A DNA stretch of 64,000 nt from Enterobacteriaceae bacterium RIT714 (GTDB taxonomy: Bacteria > Pseudomonadota > Gammaproteobacteria > Enterobacterales > Enterobacteriaceae): positions 584,894-648,893 of the forward strand of contig WJYB01000002.1 of assembly GCA_009668015.1 (NCBI GenBank). Direction: 5' to 3'. Within the stretch, counting starts at the first letter, position 1; each line of letters begins with the position of its first letter. Position numbers and translations under genes: made by a program. Under the pieces are notes generated by a model, which saw only the letters and a list, made by a program, of their open reading frames with translations, was not told the origin of the DNA and searched no databases. This document shows positions 48,222 to 58,496 of the stretch, piece by piece.

Positions 48222-48962
48222 ATGATTCAATTTATTGGCAAGGCCGCGCTGCTGGCGCTGAGTATGATGTCTGTTTCAGCTTATGCATCTCACTGGAGCT
48301 ATGAAGGCGAAGGCTCTCCTGAACACTGGGGCGAGCTGGATGAGTCGTTCAAAACCTGTCAGATGGGGATGAATCAGTCTCCAATCAACATCGACTCAAC
48401 CGTCCAGGCGCATATCTCTCCGCTCCAGACGGGCTACATTGATGGCCCAGTCACTCTGACAAATAACGGCCATACCATTCAGGCCGTCGAAAAGGCCGAC
48501 ACCCGCGATACGATCACGCTTGATAATCAGACCTGGACGCTCCAGCAGTTCCATTTCCATTCACCGAGTGAAAACACGGTGCACGGGAAAAAGTATGCGA
48601 TGGAAATGCACCTGGTGCATAAAAATGCCAAAGGTGAGCTGACCGTGGTCGCAGTGATGTTTGATAAAGGCGCTGCCAATGCAGAGCTTGATAAGCTCTG
48701 GAATGTGATGCCGGGACACGCTGAGCAATCTGCCACGCTCATTACCCATCTTGATATCAACAAGCTGCTGCCAACAGACAAAACCTACTGGCGTTTTAGC
48801 GGTTCTCTGACCACCCCGCCATGCTCAGAGGGTGTGACCTGGATTGTCCTGAAACAACCCATGACGCTTTCTGAAAGTCAGTGGGAGAAATTCACGCACA
48901 CAATGCATCACGATAATAACCGCCCGGTACAGTCGCTGCACGGACGTGTTGTGGTTGAATAA
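48222..48962 (+). CDS. Periplasmic alpha-carbonic anhydrase
   Basis: Alpha-class carbonic anhydrases interconvert CO2 and bicarbonate. The 246-residue precursor has a signal peptide (MIQFIGKAALLALSMMSVSA, cut after about residue 22), the N-terminal HWSYEG and CQMGMNQSPINI motifs, Zn ligands His111, His113 (QFHFHSPSE) and His130 (MEMHLVH), and TTPPCSEGVTW, whose Cys can pair with Cys46. The chosen ATG follows GGAAG; an ATG 13 codons earlier after AGGAAA is also possible. The gene sits between prmA and dusB, which are neighbours in E. coli K-12. Confidence 0.93.
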   Translation: MIQFIGKAALLALSMMSVSAYASHWSYEGEGSPEHWGELDESFKTCQMGMNQSPINIDSTVQAHISPLQTGYIDGPVTLTNNGHTIQAVEKADTRDTITLDNQTWTLQQFHFHSPSENTVHGKKYAMEMHLVHKNAKGELTVVAVMFDKGAANAELDKLWNVMPGHAEQSATLITHLDINKLLPTDKTYWRFSGSLTTPPCSEGVTWIVLKQPMTLSESQWEKFTHTMHHDNNRPVQSLHGRVVVE

Positions 48963-49022
48963 TGTTCATATTGCGATCTGAGATCATGTTCTAAAATGCG
49001 ACGGAGATCGCAAAGAAGGGCA

Positions 49023-49051
49023 ATAATCTGCTGCTAAAAACAGCAGATTAT
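49023..49051. repeat. 11-bp inverted repeat after the carbonic anhydrase gene
   Basis: ATAATCTGCTG and CAGCAGATTAT form a perfect 11-bp stem with a 7-base loop (CTAAAAA). It lies 60 bases after the stop codon with no T run, so it may protect the transcript end or act as a weak terminator. Confidence 0.6.
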
Positions 49052-49224
49052 CCCGATTAAGCGATTCATTTATGCCGATATCAAGAGAAGTTAAGGGAAT
49101 TTGTAAGCGTCTATAAAATAAACACAAACATATAACACAATGATTTAACTGGTTAATAATTCATTTCTTATAGGCTGCATAGCAATTCCTTGATCTATAA
49201 CAGCGGATTGTTCAAAGTTTGGCC

Positions 49225-49261
49225 TTTCATCTCGTGCAAAAAATGCGTAATATACGCCGCC
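49225..49261 (+). promoter_or_regulatory. dusB-fis promoter
   Basis: -35 TTTCAT and -10 TAATAT are separated by 17 bases and followed by a GC-rich discriminator (ACGCCGCC), the arrangement of the growth-rate and stringently controlled E. coli fis promoter. The sequence from GTGCAAAAAATGCG to the start codon is nearly the same as in E. coli from memory. Confidence 0.85.
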
Positions 49262-49292
49262 TTGCAGTCACAGTATGGTCATTTCTTAACTC

Positions 49293-50258
49293 ATGCGCAT
49301 CGGACAGTACCAGCTCAGAAATCGCCTGATCGCAGCACCTATGGCAGGTATTACCGACCGGCCATTCAGGACGCTGTGCTACGAGATGGGAGCAGGATTA
49401 ACCGTTTCCGAGATGATGTCGTCTAACCCGCAGGTTTGGGAAAGCGATAAATCCCGTCTTCGGATGGTGCACATTGATGAACCAGGTATTCGAACCGTGC
49501 AAATTGCCGGAAGCGATCCTGAAGAGATGGCGGAAGCCGCGCGTATTAACGTTGAAAGTGGCGCCCAAATTATTGATATCAATATGGGTTGCCCGGCAAA
49601 GAAAGTGAATCGCAAGCTGGCTGGCTCAGCCCTTCTGCAATACCCCGATCAGGTGAAATCGATCTTATCGGTGGTTGTAAATGCAGTGGACGTTCCGGTC
49701 ACGCTGAAGATTCGCACTGGTTGGGCGCCGGAACACCGTAACTGTGTAGAAATTGCCCAACTGGCCGAAGACTGTGGTATCCAGGCCCTGACCATTCATG
49801 GACGTACGCGTGCCTGTTTGTTCAATGGCAATGCGGAATACGACAGCATTCGGGCAGTTAAGCAGAAAGTTTCCATTCCGATTATCGCGAATGGCGACAT
49901 AACTGACCCGCTTAAAGCCAGGGCTGTGCTCGACTATACAGGGGCAGATGCTCTGATGATAGGACGTGCAGCTCAGGGAAGACCCTGGATCTTTCGGGAA
50001 ATCCAGCATTATCTGGACACTGGGGAGTTGCTTGCTCCACTGCCTCTGGCAGAGGTTAAGCGCTTGCTTTGTGCACATATTCGGGAATTGCATGATTTTT
50101 ATGGTCAGGCAAAAGGGTACCGAATTGCGCGTAAACACGTATCCTGGTATCTCCAGGAACACGCTCCAAATGACCAGTTTCGGCGCACATTCAACGCCAT
50201 AGAGGATGCCAGCTTACAGCTGGAGGCGTTGGAGGCATACTTCGAAAATTTTGCGTAA
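49293..50258 (+). CDS. dusB: tRNA-dihydrouridine synthase B
   Basis: DusB reduces specific uridines in tRNA with FMN and NADPH. The 321-residue protein has an FMN TIM barrel with [12 protein letters not shown], catalytic Cys in [19 protein letters not shown] (in two parts), and the motif [13 protein letters not shown]. Length equals E. coli DusB. It is cotranscribed with fis, 25 bases downstream, and its translation influences fis in E. coli. Confidence 0.97.
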   Translation: MRIGQYQLRNRLIAAPMAGITDRPFRTLCYEMGAGLTVSEMMSSNPQVWESDKSRLRMVHIDEPGIRTVQIAGSDPEEMAEAARINVESGAQIIDINMGCPAKKVNRKLAGSALLQYPDQVKSILSVVVNAVDVPVTLKIRTGWAPEHRNCVEIAQLAEDCGIQALTIHGRTRACLFNGNAEYDSIRAVKQKVSIPIIANGDITDPLKARAVLDYTGADALMIGRAAQGRPWIFREIQHYLDTGELLAPLPLAEVKRLLCAHIRELHDFYGQAKGYRIARKHVSWYLQEHAPNDQFRRTFNAIEDASLQLEALEAYFENFA

Positions 50259-50283
50259 ACAGAAATAAAGAGCTGACAGAACT

Positions 50284-50580
50284 ATGTTCGAACAACGCGT
50301 AAATTCTGACGTACTGACCGTTTCTACCGTTAACTCTCAGGATCAGGTAACTCAAAAACCCCTCCGTGACTCGGTAAAACAGGCACTGAAGAACTATTTT
50401 GCTCAACTGAACGGTCAGGATGTTAATGACCTGTATGAGCTGGTATTGGCTGAAGTTGAACAGCCACTGTTGGACATGGTGATGCAATACACCCGCGGTA
50501 ACCAAACCCGCGCTGCCCTGATGATGGGTATCAACCGTGGTACCCTGCGTAAGAAACTGAAAAAATACGGCATGAACTAA
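50284..50580 (+). CDS. fis: DNA-binding protein Fis
   Basis: Fis is the nucleoid protein that activates rRNA promoters and shapes DNA in fast growth. The 98-residue protein ([20 protein letters not shown]...) has the N-terminal beta-hairpin arms and the C-terminal helix-turn-helix [20 protein letters not shown]. As far as I can recall, it is identical to E. coli Fis. A terminator follows. Confidence 0.99.
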
Positions 50581-50604
50581 TTTCGATTAGCTAACTGCTT
50601 GTTT

Positions 50605-50645
50605 AAAAAGGCGCTACTCGGCATGGGGACGCGCCTTTTTTATTT
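50605..50645 (+). terminator. Terminator of dusB-fis
   Basis: AAAAAGGCGC and GCGCCTTTTT form a perfect 10-bp stem around a 16-base loop; the T run is part of the right arm and continues into TATTT. Confidence 0.9.
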
Positions 50646-50758
50646 CTCCTTCTCCCTGCGTCAGCGCTTTGTAAACCTTGTACTCTCCCGCTTTTAAACG
50701 TCTGCTTTTCGTGTATATTTCCACCACCTCACTGGAACTCTAACTCCGGAACGACACA

Positions 50759-50923
50759 ATGATTCGCAAATACGGGTGGCTGATTGTCTTTGCTGTCACG
50801 GTCTTCATCTTTGATGCGCTACTGATACAGTGGATTGAACTGCTCAGTAGCGAAACCGATAAGTGTCGCAATATGAACTCCGTTAATCCGCTCAAACTGG
50901 TGAATTGTTCCGATCTCGATTAA
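50759..50923 (+). CDS. yhdU: Small membrane protein YhdU (DUF2556)
   Basis: A 54-residue protein, MIRKYGWLIVFAVTVFIFDA at the start, with one membrane helix (about residues 7-28) and the family C-terminal piece TDKCRNMNSVNPLKLVNC. I recognise it as the homologue of E. coli YhdU, which is a few residues longer. Function unknown. In K-12 yhdJ (a DNA adenine methyltransferase) lies between fis and yhdU; here it is missing. Confidence 0.88.
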   Translation: MIRKYGWLIVFAVTVFIFDALLIQWIELLSSETDKCRNMNSVNPLKLVNCSDLD

Positions 50924-50966
50924 GCGGCTAACATCGTGGAAAATAGCCCTATCACCCATTAAAAAC

Positions 50967-50985
50967 AGGGATTTAAATCCCTTTT
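50967..50985 (+). terminator. Palindromic terminator candidate after yhdU
   Basis: AGGGATTTAAATCCCT is a perfect 16-base palindrome followed by a short T run. It lies 43 bases after the yhdU stop and 84 before the next gene. As RNA it would form a 6-bp stem with a 4-base loop. Confidence 0.6.
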
Positions 50986-51068
50986 CGTCAATCCAGTACG
51001 GTGATAATGTCTCTGCCCTTTTCAAGCGCTCTTGCATAACGTCTCACTGAGAATGAGTTAAACAGACC

Positions 51069-53156
51069 ATGCTGGTTAGCCAATACAACCAAATCCTCGT
51101 TGTCATCTCCTTTGTTGTTGCCATTCTTGCTGCCTATACCGCGTTAAATATGGCCGCGCGTGTCGCCGGAAACCAGGGCGTCGCTGCGCGCATATGGTTG
51201 GCCGGGGGAGGCATTGCGATGGGGATCGGCGTATGGGCAATGCACTTCATCGGCATGCTGGCGATGGATATCTCCATGAGCATGAGCTACGACACGGCAA
51301 TAACCGTGCTCTCGATGGTGATTGCCATTGGTTCGTCACTGTTTGCTCTGTGGCTGGTCAGTGGCGAGCAGCTACGTTTACGGCGCCTGTTGCCGGGGGC
51401 ATTCGTGATGGGATCGGGCATCGTCGCGATGCACTACACGGGCATGGCCGCGCTGGAAGTGTCATCAGCCATTGTCTGGGACAAAATGTGGGTGGCCATC
51501 TCCGCGGCGATTGCGCTGGCAGCCTCGCTTGTCGCGCTGTGGCTCACATTCCGCCTGCGGCATGAAGCCGCACAGGTTGCTCTGATGCGCCTCGGTGCCG
51601 CTATCACGATGGGGATTGCGATAGCGGGCATGCACTATGCTGGTATGAAGGCGGCACAGTTTCCCGACACCGCTTCTGGCATGCACCACCACGGGATTAA
51701 TGGCAGCTGGCTGGCGGTTCTGGTCAGCGTCGTCGCGCTCTCTATTCTGGGTATTACCTTGCTGGTATCAATGCTTGATGCCCGACTTCAGGCGCGGACG
51801 TCTCTGCTGGCCTCTTCCCTTGCGGAAGCGAACCGCGAACTCGCGCAACTGGCGCTGCACGACACCCTGACCCGTTTACCCAACCGAATCCTGCTGGAAG
51901 ACCGACTCGATCAGGCCATCAGCAAAGCTGACCGTGAAGGGACCCACTTTGCGCTGCTGTTTATGGACCTGGATGGTTTCAAGGCGGTCAATGACGCTTA
52001 TGGCCATGATACGGGTGATAAGCTTCTGGTCGCGGTGACCGAGCGGCTACGGCTGCCGCTGAAAGGGCAATATACTCTCGCCCGTATAGGTGGTGACGAG
52101 TTTATCTTGCTGGCAGAAGTGGGCGGTCCGGATGATGCAGCCTCGCTTGCCAGTGCGCTCGTTCGTGCTATTGATAGCCCTTTCAATGTCGATCCTTACG
52201 AGCTGGTTGTGACCGTCAGCATTGGTATTGCCCTCTATCCACACGACGGGAAAACCGATCGTGAGCTGATGTTCAACGCGGATGCGGCGATGTATCACAC
52301 TAAACATATGGGGCGTAACGGGTATCACTTTTTCCAGCCCTCCATGAATACGCTGGCGCAAACGCATTTGCAGCTGATGAATGATCTGTGGCTGGCGATT
52401 GAGCGCGATGAACTACGCCTTCACTATCAGCCTAAATTCCATGCGCCCGCCGGTCCTATCCTCGGCTTCGAAGCATTGTTGCGCTGGGAACACCCGAACC
52501 AGGGGCTGCTTACTCCCGATATTTTCCTGCAACTGGCAGAAAAAACCGGATTGATTATTCCGATTGGCAACTGGGTCATTAACGAAGCCTGCCGTCAGCT
52601 ACGCGAGTGGCATCTTCAGGGGCATCTGAACTGGTCCATGGCGGTTAATCTGTCGACGCTCCAGTTTGAGCAACCCACGCTGGTTAAAACGGTGCTCAAC
52701 TGTCTGGCACGACATCATCTTCCGCCAGAATCGTTGATCCTTGAGGTCACAGAAACTACGGCGATGAACAATCCGGACGAAAGCGTACGGGTCTTAACGG
52801 AGCTCACCAATGCGGGCGTAAAAGCCTCTATTGATGATTTTGGGACGGGATATTCCAGCCTGCTCTATCTGAAGAGATTACCGGCCTGTGAGCTCAAAAT
52901 CGATCGCGCGTTTGTGAAAGATCTCAGCGGCGCAAGTGATGATGCCACCATCGTCTCCGCGATTGTCGCGCTTGCAAAAACGTTGAATCTTAAAGTTGTG
53001 GCTGAAGGTGTGGAAACCGAGGCCCAACAAGCATTTTTGACCGAGTTAGGCTGTAACACGCTCCAGGGATATCTGTTGGGCAAACCGGTGACGGCACAAA
53101 CTGTCGAAAATCTTTGCAATGATGCTGAGATCGCAGGAAACAAATTACGGTCATGA
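51069..53156 (+). CDS. MHYT-GGDEF-EAL c-di-GMP turnover protein
   Basis: A 695-residue membrane protein. The N-terminal third holds seven predicted helices with three MHYT-type motifs (MHFIGM at about 58-63, MHYTGM at 121-126, MHYAGM at 188-193), a proposed metal-dependent gas or redox sensor. A GGDEF domain follows with an intact signature (GGDEF at 341-345); the inhibitory RxxD site before it is absent (KGQY). The EAL domain keeps EALLRW (468 on), the metal motif DDFGTGYSS (589-597), LKIDRAFV and AEGVET, so phosphodiesterase activity is likely. Net direction of c-di-GMP change is unknown. It stands where E. coli has no such gene, between yhdU and acrS, and its stop overlaps that of convergent acrS by 6 bases. 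Confidence 0.93.
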   Translation: MLVSQYNQILVVISFVVAILAAYTALNMAARVAGNQGVAARIWLAGGGIAMGIGVWAMHFIGMLAMDISMSMSYDTAITVLSMVIAIGSSLFALWLVSGEQLRLRRLLPGAFVMGSGIVAMHYTGMAALEVSSAIVWDKMWVAISAAIALAASLVALWLTFRLRHEAAQVALMRLGAAITMGIAIAGMHYAGMKAAQFPDTASGMHHHGINGSWLAVLVSVVALSILGITLLVSMLDARLQARTSLLASSLAEANRELAQLALHDTLTRLPNRILLEDRLDQAISKADREGTHFALLFMDLDGFKAVNDAYGHDTGDKLLVAVTERLRLPLKGQYTLARIGGDEFILLAEVGGPDDAASLASALVRAIDSPFNVDPYELVVTVSIGIALYPHDGKTDRELMFNADAAMYHTKHMGRNGYHFFQPSMNTLAQTHLQLMNDLWLAIERDELRLHYQPKFHAPAGPILGFEALLRWEHPNQGLLTPDIFLQLAEKTGLIIPIGNWVINEACRQLREWHLQGHLNWSMAVNLSTLQFEQPTLVKTVLNCLARHHLPPESLILEVTETTAMNNPDESVRVLTELTNAGVKASIDDFGTGYSSLLYLKRLPACELKIDRAFVKDLSGASDDATIVSAIVALAKTLNLKVVAEGVETEAQQAFLTELGCNTLQGYLLGKPVTAQTVENLCNDAEIAGNKLRS

Positions 53157-53798
53157 GGCGATATGATACGGCACTGGCGACACGCGCGTAATGTGTAATG
53201 TCGCCAGAATATTATCCACCAGCGCAGGCGCTTGCAGATAAAGATTAAAGCTCTCATTGTTCATCAACCAGTTTTTAATTAATCCGCTAAAAAAACCGTG
53301 GAAAACAATTAATGCCATATCAATATTGACGTTAGGCGAAATGACACCGCGTGACAGGCAACGCTCCAGTAATGTACGAACATTTTCATAATTAAAACCA
53401 ATTCGTTTCCGAATTTCACATTCTGACGTCATTTCATCATGAAATTCACACTTATGATAAAGAATTTGTTGCAATGCTCGCTGTCGAGGGTCGTGGGAAA
53501 TATATTGCAAGGCAATCACAAAACGCTCACGCAACACCAACAATGGATCATCATCCGGCTTTAAAGAAAGGCGATCGTGAATTAAATCACATAAGGGAAG
53601 TTGCTGCTCCCATATTGCATTGAAGATTTCTGACTTGCTGGTGAAATGCCAGTATATCGCCCCTCGCGTCACCCCCGCTGCTGCTGCAATATCAGTCAGC
53701 GTGGTACTTGCCACGCCACGCGTCGAGAACTCAGCAATGGCAGCGTCGATCAGCAGTTGTCGTGTTTTCTGTGCATCTTCTTTCGTTTTACGCGCCAT
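53151..53798 (-). CDS. acrS: TetR-family repressor AcrS
   Basis: AcrS (EnvR) is the TetR regulator beside acrEF, which in E. coli represses acrAB rather than only its neighbour. The 215-residue protein has the TetR helix-turn-helix near residues 10-55 (TLTDIAAAAGVTRGAIYWHF) and a diverged ligand domain sharing LYHKCEFHDEM and NWLMN...LYLQAPALVDNIL with AcrS/AcrR. It is divergent from acrE. Confidence 0.88.
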   Translation of the reverse strand: MARKTKEDAQKTRQLLIDAAIAEFSTRGVASTTLTDIAAAAGVTRGAIYWHFTSKSEIFNAIWEQQLPLCDLIHDRLSLKPDDDPLLVLRERFVIALQYISHDPRQRALQQILYHKCEFHDEMTSECEIRKRIGFNYENVRTLLERCLSRGVISPNVNIDMALIVFHGFFSGLIKNWLMNNESFNLYLQAPALVDNILATLHITRVSPVPYHIAS

Positions 53799-54197
53799 AC
53801 ACTCTTACCCATTCACCAAACAAGTTGCTATGTCACCGGTAAAAAATCGGGCACACATCGTTGTGGGAGTATTCAATAAAAACGGATGTTATTTTGCACA
53901 AAAAAAGTCAATAACATGATTTAATAATCCACAAGAATGAATCCCATTAAATACATCCATAAAACAAATGAATCACACTCTCTAAATAACCAGAACGGCG
54001 TGCTACAAAATCACTATATCGTTGATTTATGGTTTCAGACTCTGATTTTTATCTTAATAAAGCCTGCGCCGCACTTATAAATTAAAAATAACCAACGTAC
54101 CTCATTATGATGTGCGCACGCTTTCTCACTCTTTGCCCCTCCGACTTTTTCACAACTTCACGGCAAATATCATTTATTGTTTTTTTAAAGGAACAGT
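53799..54197. promoter_or_regulatory. acrS-acrE divergent intergenic region
   Basis: A 399-base AT-rich gene-free region. At 53952-53972 the minus strand reads TTCATTTGTTTTATGGATGTA, resembling the E. coli AcrR-type operator half-sites (ACATTTGT and ATGTATGTA) with one extra base. H-NS silencing of acrEF in E. coli would fit the AT-richness. No ORF of interest. Confidence 0.5.
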
Positions 54198-55337
54198 ATG
54201 ACGACACACTTCAGGCTTTTACCTTTGTCCGGTCTTATTGTCTGCGCTGCACTGGTTGCTGGCTGTGATGGCTCTGAGAGCCCACAGCAAGGCGCACAGG
54301 TTCCCCAGGTCTCTGTTTACGTCGTGAAAAGTGCCCCACTGGCAGTGACAACGGAGCTGCCAGGGCGTACGGATGCATTTCGCGTCGCTGAAGTTCGTCC
54401 GCAGGTAAGCGGAATCGTTTTACGTCGTAATTTCACCGAAGGTAGCGATATCAATGCTGGCGATTCCCTGTATCAGATAGACCCCGCGACTTATCAGGCC
54501 GCGTATGACAGCGCGAAAGGCGATCTGGTAAAAGCCGAAGCAGCGGCAAATATCGCCCATTTAACCGTGAAACGCTATGTCCCTCTGGTGGGTACTCAGT
54601 ATGTCAGTCGGCAAGAATATGATCAGGCCGTCGCCAACGCCAGGCAGGCGGATGCCAGCGTTATCGCCGCCCAGGCCGGTGTCGAAACCGCACGTATCAA
54701 TCTCGCATACACTAAAGTGTCATCCCCTATTAGCGGACGTATTGGAAAATCCAGCGTCACCGAAGGCGCACTGGTGACTAACGGACAGGCTACCGCACTG
54801 GCAACCGTTCAACAGCTTGATCCTATTTATGTGGATGTCACCCAGTCCAGCAGCGACTTTATGCATCTGAAGCAACTTAGTCTGACGAAAAACGATGGCG
54901 CCAACAGCGTCCAGCTTCTAATGGAAAACGGCCAGCCATATCCGCAAAAAGGGACGCTCCAGTTCTCTGATGTCACCGTAGATGAGAGCACCGGCTCTAT
55001 CACGCTACGCGCCGTGTTCCCTAATCCTCAACATATGTTGTTGCCAGGGATGTTTGTGCGCGCCGTTATAGATGAAGGCGTACAGCCTGACGCTATCCTC
55101 GTTCCTCAGCAGGGCGTCACCCGCACGCCGCGCGGCGATGCCACCGTTCTGGTTGTGAATGCGAAAGAGCAGATCGAAATGCGTAACGTCGTTGCCTCTC
55201 AGGCTATCGGCAATCGCTGGCTGATAACGGAAGGATTGAAGGAAGGGGACCGTGTCGTCGTAAGCGGCCTGCAAAAAGCGCATCCTGGTGCCACCGTGGT
55301 CGCCACACCTGACTCCGCCACGTCTAAAGCCAGTTAA
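54198..55337 (+). CDS. acrE: Multidrug efflux RND adaptor AcrE
   Basis: AcrE is the periplasmic adaptor linking the AcrF pump to TolC. The 379-residue lipoprotein has a lipobox (LVAGC, Cys23), lipoyl and alpha-hairpin segments ([40 protein letters not shown]) and a beta-barrel with [19 protein letters not shown]. It is distinct from a plain AcrA by its position next to acrS and acrF. The start follows AAAGGAAC. acrF follows after 11 bases. Confidence 0.92.
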   Translation: MTTHFRLLPLSGLIVCAALVAGCDGSESPQQGAQVPQVSVYVVKSAPLAVTTELPGRTDAFRVAEVRPQVSGIVLRRNFTEGSDINAGDSLYQIDPATYQAAYDSAKGDLVKAEAAANIAHLTVKRYVPLVGTQYVSRQEYDQAVANARQADASVIAAQAGVETARINLAYTKVSSPISGRIGKSSVTEGALVTNGQATALATVQQLDPIYVDVTQSSSDFMHLKQLSLTKNDGANSVQLLMENGQPYPQKGTLQFSDVTVDESTGSITLRAVFPNPQHMLLPGMFVRAVIDEGVQPDAILVPQQGVTRTPRGDATVLVVNAKEQIEMRNVVASQAIGNRWLITEGLKEGDRVVVSGLQKAHPGATVVATPDSATSKAS

Positions 55338-55348
55338 GGGATTACGAA

Positions 55349-58300
55349 ATGGCTAATTTCTTTATTCAAAGGCCGATTTTCGCCTGGGTTCTTGCCATCA
55401 TATTGATGATTGCAGGCGGGCTGGCTATTCTCAAACTGCCCGTGGCGCAGTATCCCACCATTGCGCCACCTGCCGTCGCTGTTACGGCGAACTATCCTGG
55501 CGCTGATGCCCAGACGGTGCAGGATACCGTCACGCAGGTTATCGAACAGAACATGAACGGTATTGATAACCTGATGTATATGTCCTCCACCAGCGATTCC
55601 TCGGGCAGCGTGACCATTACCCTGACCTTCCAGTCCGGAACCGATCCGGATATCGCACAGGTGCAGGTACAAAATAAACTTCAGCTTGCGATGCCGCTAC
55701 TGCCACAAGAAGTGCAGCAGCAAGGGATCGGCGTGGAGAAATCCAGCAGCAGCTACCTGCTGGTTGCAGGTTTTGTCTCCGATAACAAAAGTCTGTCACA
55801 GGATGATATCTCTGATTACGTTGCCTCAAATGTGAAAGATGCCATCAGCCGTACCTCGGGTGTCGGCGATGTGCAGTTGTTTGGTGCGCAGTATGCGATG
55901 CGTATTTGGCTCGATGCCAATGCTCTGAATAAATACCAGCTGACGCCGCTGGATGTCATCAACCAGCTTAAAACCCAGAATAACCAGATTGCAGCCGGTC
56001 AACTGGGTGGGTCACCTTCCGTACCTGGACAGCAGCTTAACGCTTCTATCATCGCGCAAACCCGACTGAAATCTCCGGAGGAATTCAGCAAGATCACGCT
56101 AAAAGTGAATCAGGATGGTTCAATGGTGCATCTTAAGGATGTCGCCAGAATTGAACTTGGCGGTGAAAACTACAACATGGTGACGAAGATCAATGGCCAG
56201 GCGGCAACAGGTCTTGGGATCAAACTGGCAACGGGCGCGAACGCCCTTGATACGGCCGCTGCAATTAAATCAAAACTGGCAGAACTGCAGTCCTTCTTCC
56301 CTCAAGGCCTGAAAGTCGTTTACCCGTATGACACGACACCTTTTGTGAAAATCTCCATTCATGAAGTGGTTAAAACGTTGTTCGAGGCGATCGTACTCGT
56401 GTTCCTGGTGATGTATTTGTTCCTGCAAAACCTGCGAGCCACGCTGATCCCAACCATTGCCGTTCCCGTCGTTTTGCTGGGTACATTTGCCGTTCTTTCT
56501 GCCTTCGGATTTTCCATCAATACCCTGACGATGTTCGGGATGGTACTGGCGATAGGCTTACTGGTCGATGACGCCATTGTTGTTGTCGAGAACGTAGAGC
56601 GCGTCATGGCGGAAGATAAGCTGCCGCCAAAAGAAGCGACGCAAAAATCTATGGAGCAAATCCAGGGCGCACTGGTCGGCATCGCGATGGTACTTTCGGC
56701 GGTATTTATTCCGATGGCCTTTTTTGGTGGTTCCACCGGCGCGATTTACCGACAGTTCTCCCTGACCATTGTGTCGGCTATGGCCCTTTCTGTCCTGGTG
56801 GCGATGATTCTGACGCCAGCTCTTTGCGCCACGCTACTGAAACCGCCTTCAGAAGAGCATCATGCAAAAGGCGGGCTCTTTGGCTGGTTCAATAACCTTT
56901 TCAATAAGAGTGTCGATCATTACAGCAACAGCGTGAGCGGAATTCTTCGCAAAACCGGGCGCTATCTGCTGGTGTATGTCGTGATTGTTGGTGGCATGGC
57001 GGTTCTGTTTTTGCGGCTCCCGACCTCTTTCCTTCCGGAAGAAGATCAGGGCGTATTTTTGACGATGGTCCAGCTGCCCGCTGGTGCCACGCAAACCCGT
57101 ACGCAGCAGATTCTGGATCAGGTTCAGGACTATTATCTCACCAAAGAGAAAGCGAACGTGGAATCGGTCTTCACGGTAAATGGCTTTAGTTTTAGCGGCC
57201 AGGGTCAAAACTCAGGTATCGCATTTATTAGCCTTAAACCGTGGGAAGATCGTCCAGGAGAAGAAAACGGCGTCGGCGCCATCGTTGGGCGCGCAACAAA
57301 AGCGTTCAGTCAGTTAAAAGACGGTCTGGTCTTTCCATTCAACCTGCCAGCGATTATCGAGCTGGGCACCGCAACGGGCTTCGACTTTGAGCTCATTGAT
57401 CAGGCAAACCTCGGGCATACTCAGCTCACGCAAGCACGTAATCAGTTGCTTGGCATGGTAAAAGAGCATCCCGATCTATTGGTTCGCGTACGTCCTAACG
57501 GGCTGGAAGATACACCTCAGTTCAAACTGGATATCGATCAGGAAAAAGCGCAGGCGCTCGGCGTGAGCGTGTCGGATATCAATCAGACAGTCTCGACTGC
57601 GCTCGGGGGAACTTACGTCAACGACTTTATCGATCACGGTCGCGTGAAGAAGGTCTATGTACAGGCTGATGCCAAATACCGCATGCTGCCTGGCGACATC
57701 AATAACCTTTATGTGCGTAGTGCAAACGGGGAGATGGTTCCTTTCGCTGCCTTCAGCACCTCATACTGGATTTCAGGCTCACCGCGCCTTGAACGCTACA
57801 ACGGCATGCCATCAATGGAAATCCTCGGCGAGTCCGCACCAGGCAGGAGTACGGGCGAAGCGATGATCATGATGGAAAGCCTGGCGAAGAAATTACCTTC
57901 GGGCATTGGTTTCGACTGGACGGGAATGTCTTATCAGGAGCGGCTTTCTGGTAATCAGGCACCTGCCCTGTATGCCATTTCGCTGATCGTCGTGTTCTTG
58001 TGTCTGGCAGCACTCTACGAGAGCTGGTCGATCCCATTCTCCGTTATGCTGGTGGTGCCGCTAGGGGTCATTGGCGCGCTTCTTGGCGCATCACTGCGTG
58101 GGTTAAACAATGATGTCTATTTCCAGGTGGGCCTTCTCACTACTATTGGTCTTTCCGCTAAAAACGCCATTCTTATTGTCGAATTTGCAAAAGATCTGAT
58201 GGAGAAAGAAGGAAAGGGAGTGATGGAAGCTGCGCTCGAAGCGGCTCGTATGCGCCTGCGTCCTATCCTGATGACTTCACTGGCGTTTATCCTGGGTGTT

Positions 58301-58459
58301 ATGCCACTGGTTCTAAGCCATGGAGCTGGGAGTGGTGCGCAAAATGCCGTTGGTACAGGGGTGATGGGAGGTATGCTCTCCGCCACACTTCTGGCTATCT
58401 TCTTTGTACCCGTATTTTTTGTAGTAGTGCGACGACGCTTTAATCGACACGCTGAGTAA
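55349..58459 (+). CDS. acrF: Multidrug efflux RND pump AcrF
   Basis: AcrF is a proton-driven inner-membrane RND pump that exports drugs and dyes through TolC. The 1036-residue protein begins [20 protein letters not shown] and has twelve expected helices and two large periplasmic loops. The proton relay Asp407-Asp408 is intact ([13 protein letters not shown]), as is the Lys region of helix 10 ([15 protein letters not shown]). Length is two residues longer than I recall for E. coli AcrF. A terminator follows. Confidence 0.94.
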   Translation: MANFFIQRPIFAWVLAIILMIAGGLAILKLPVAQYPTIAPPAVAVTANYPGADAQTVQDTVTQVIEQNMNGIDNLMYMSSTSDSSGSVTITLTFQSGTDPDIAQVQVQNKLQLAMPLLPQEVQQQGIGVEKSSSSYLLVAGFVSDNKSLSQDDISDYVASNVKDAISRTSGVGDVQLFGAQYAMRIWLDANALNKYQLTPLDVINQLKTQNNQIAAGQLGGSPSVPGQQLNASIIAQTRLKSPEEFSKITLKVNQDGSMVHLKDVARIELGGENYNMVTKINGQAATGLGIKLATGANALDTAAAIKSKLAELQSFFPQGLKVVYPYDTTPFVKISIHEVVKTLFEAIVLVFLVMYLFLQNLRATLIPTIAVPVVLLGTFAVLSAFGFSINTLTMFGMVLAIGLLVDDAIVVVENVERVMAEDKLPPKEATQKSMEQIQGALVGIAMVLSAVFIPMAFFGGSTGAIYRQFSLTIVSAMALSVLVAMILTPALCATLLKPPSEEHHAKGGLFGWFNNLFNKSVDHYSNSVSGILRKTGRYLLVYVVIVGGMAVLFLRLPTSFLPEEDQGVFLTMVQLPAGATQTRTQQILDQVQDYYLTKEKANVESVFTVNGFSFSGQGQNSGIAFISLKPWEDRPGEENGVGAIVGRATKAFSQLKDGLVFPFNLPAIIELGTATGFDFELIDQANLGHTQLTQARNQLLGMVKEHPDLLVRVRPNGLEDTPQFKLDIDQEKAQALGVSVSDINQTVSTALGGTYVNDFIDHGRVKKVYVQADAKYRMLPGDINNLYVRSANGEMVPFAAFSTSYWISGSPRLERYNGMPSMEILGESAPGRSTGEAMIMMESLAKKLPSGIGFDWTGMSYQERLSGNQAPALYAISLIVVFLCLAALYESWSIPFSVMLVVPLGVIGALLGASLRGLNNDVYFQVGLLTTIGLSAKNAILIVEFAKDLMEKEGKGVMEAALEAARMRLRPILMTSLAFILGVMPLVLSHGAGSGAQNAVGTGVMGGMLSATLLAIFFVPVFFVVVRRRFNRHAE

Positions 58460-58465
58460 CAAACC

Positions 58466-58496
58466 AAAAAGGCGTCCCTGGACGCCTTTTCTTTTA
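58466..58496 (+). terminator. Terminator of acrEF
   Basis: AAAAAGGCGTC and GACGCCTTTT pair over ten positions with a short loop; T-rich sequence follows. Confidence 0.9.

Larger units (their letters stand above)
48963..49292 (+). promoter_or_regulatory. Carbonic anhydrase-dusB intergenic region with fis promoter
   Basis: This 330-base stretch holds a large hairpin after the carbonic anhydrase gene and, near dusB, the conserved dusB-fis promoter (both listed separately). The middle is AT-rich, in keeping with Fis and IHF sites known at this promoter in E. coli, which I did not map individually. Confidence 0.7.

Noticed and set aside
50819..51037. 72-codon minus-strand frame overlapping yhdU
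   Set aside because: yhdU on the plus strand matches a known family; the opposite frame does not.
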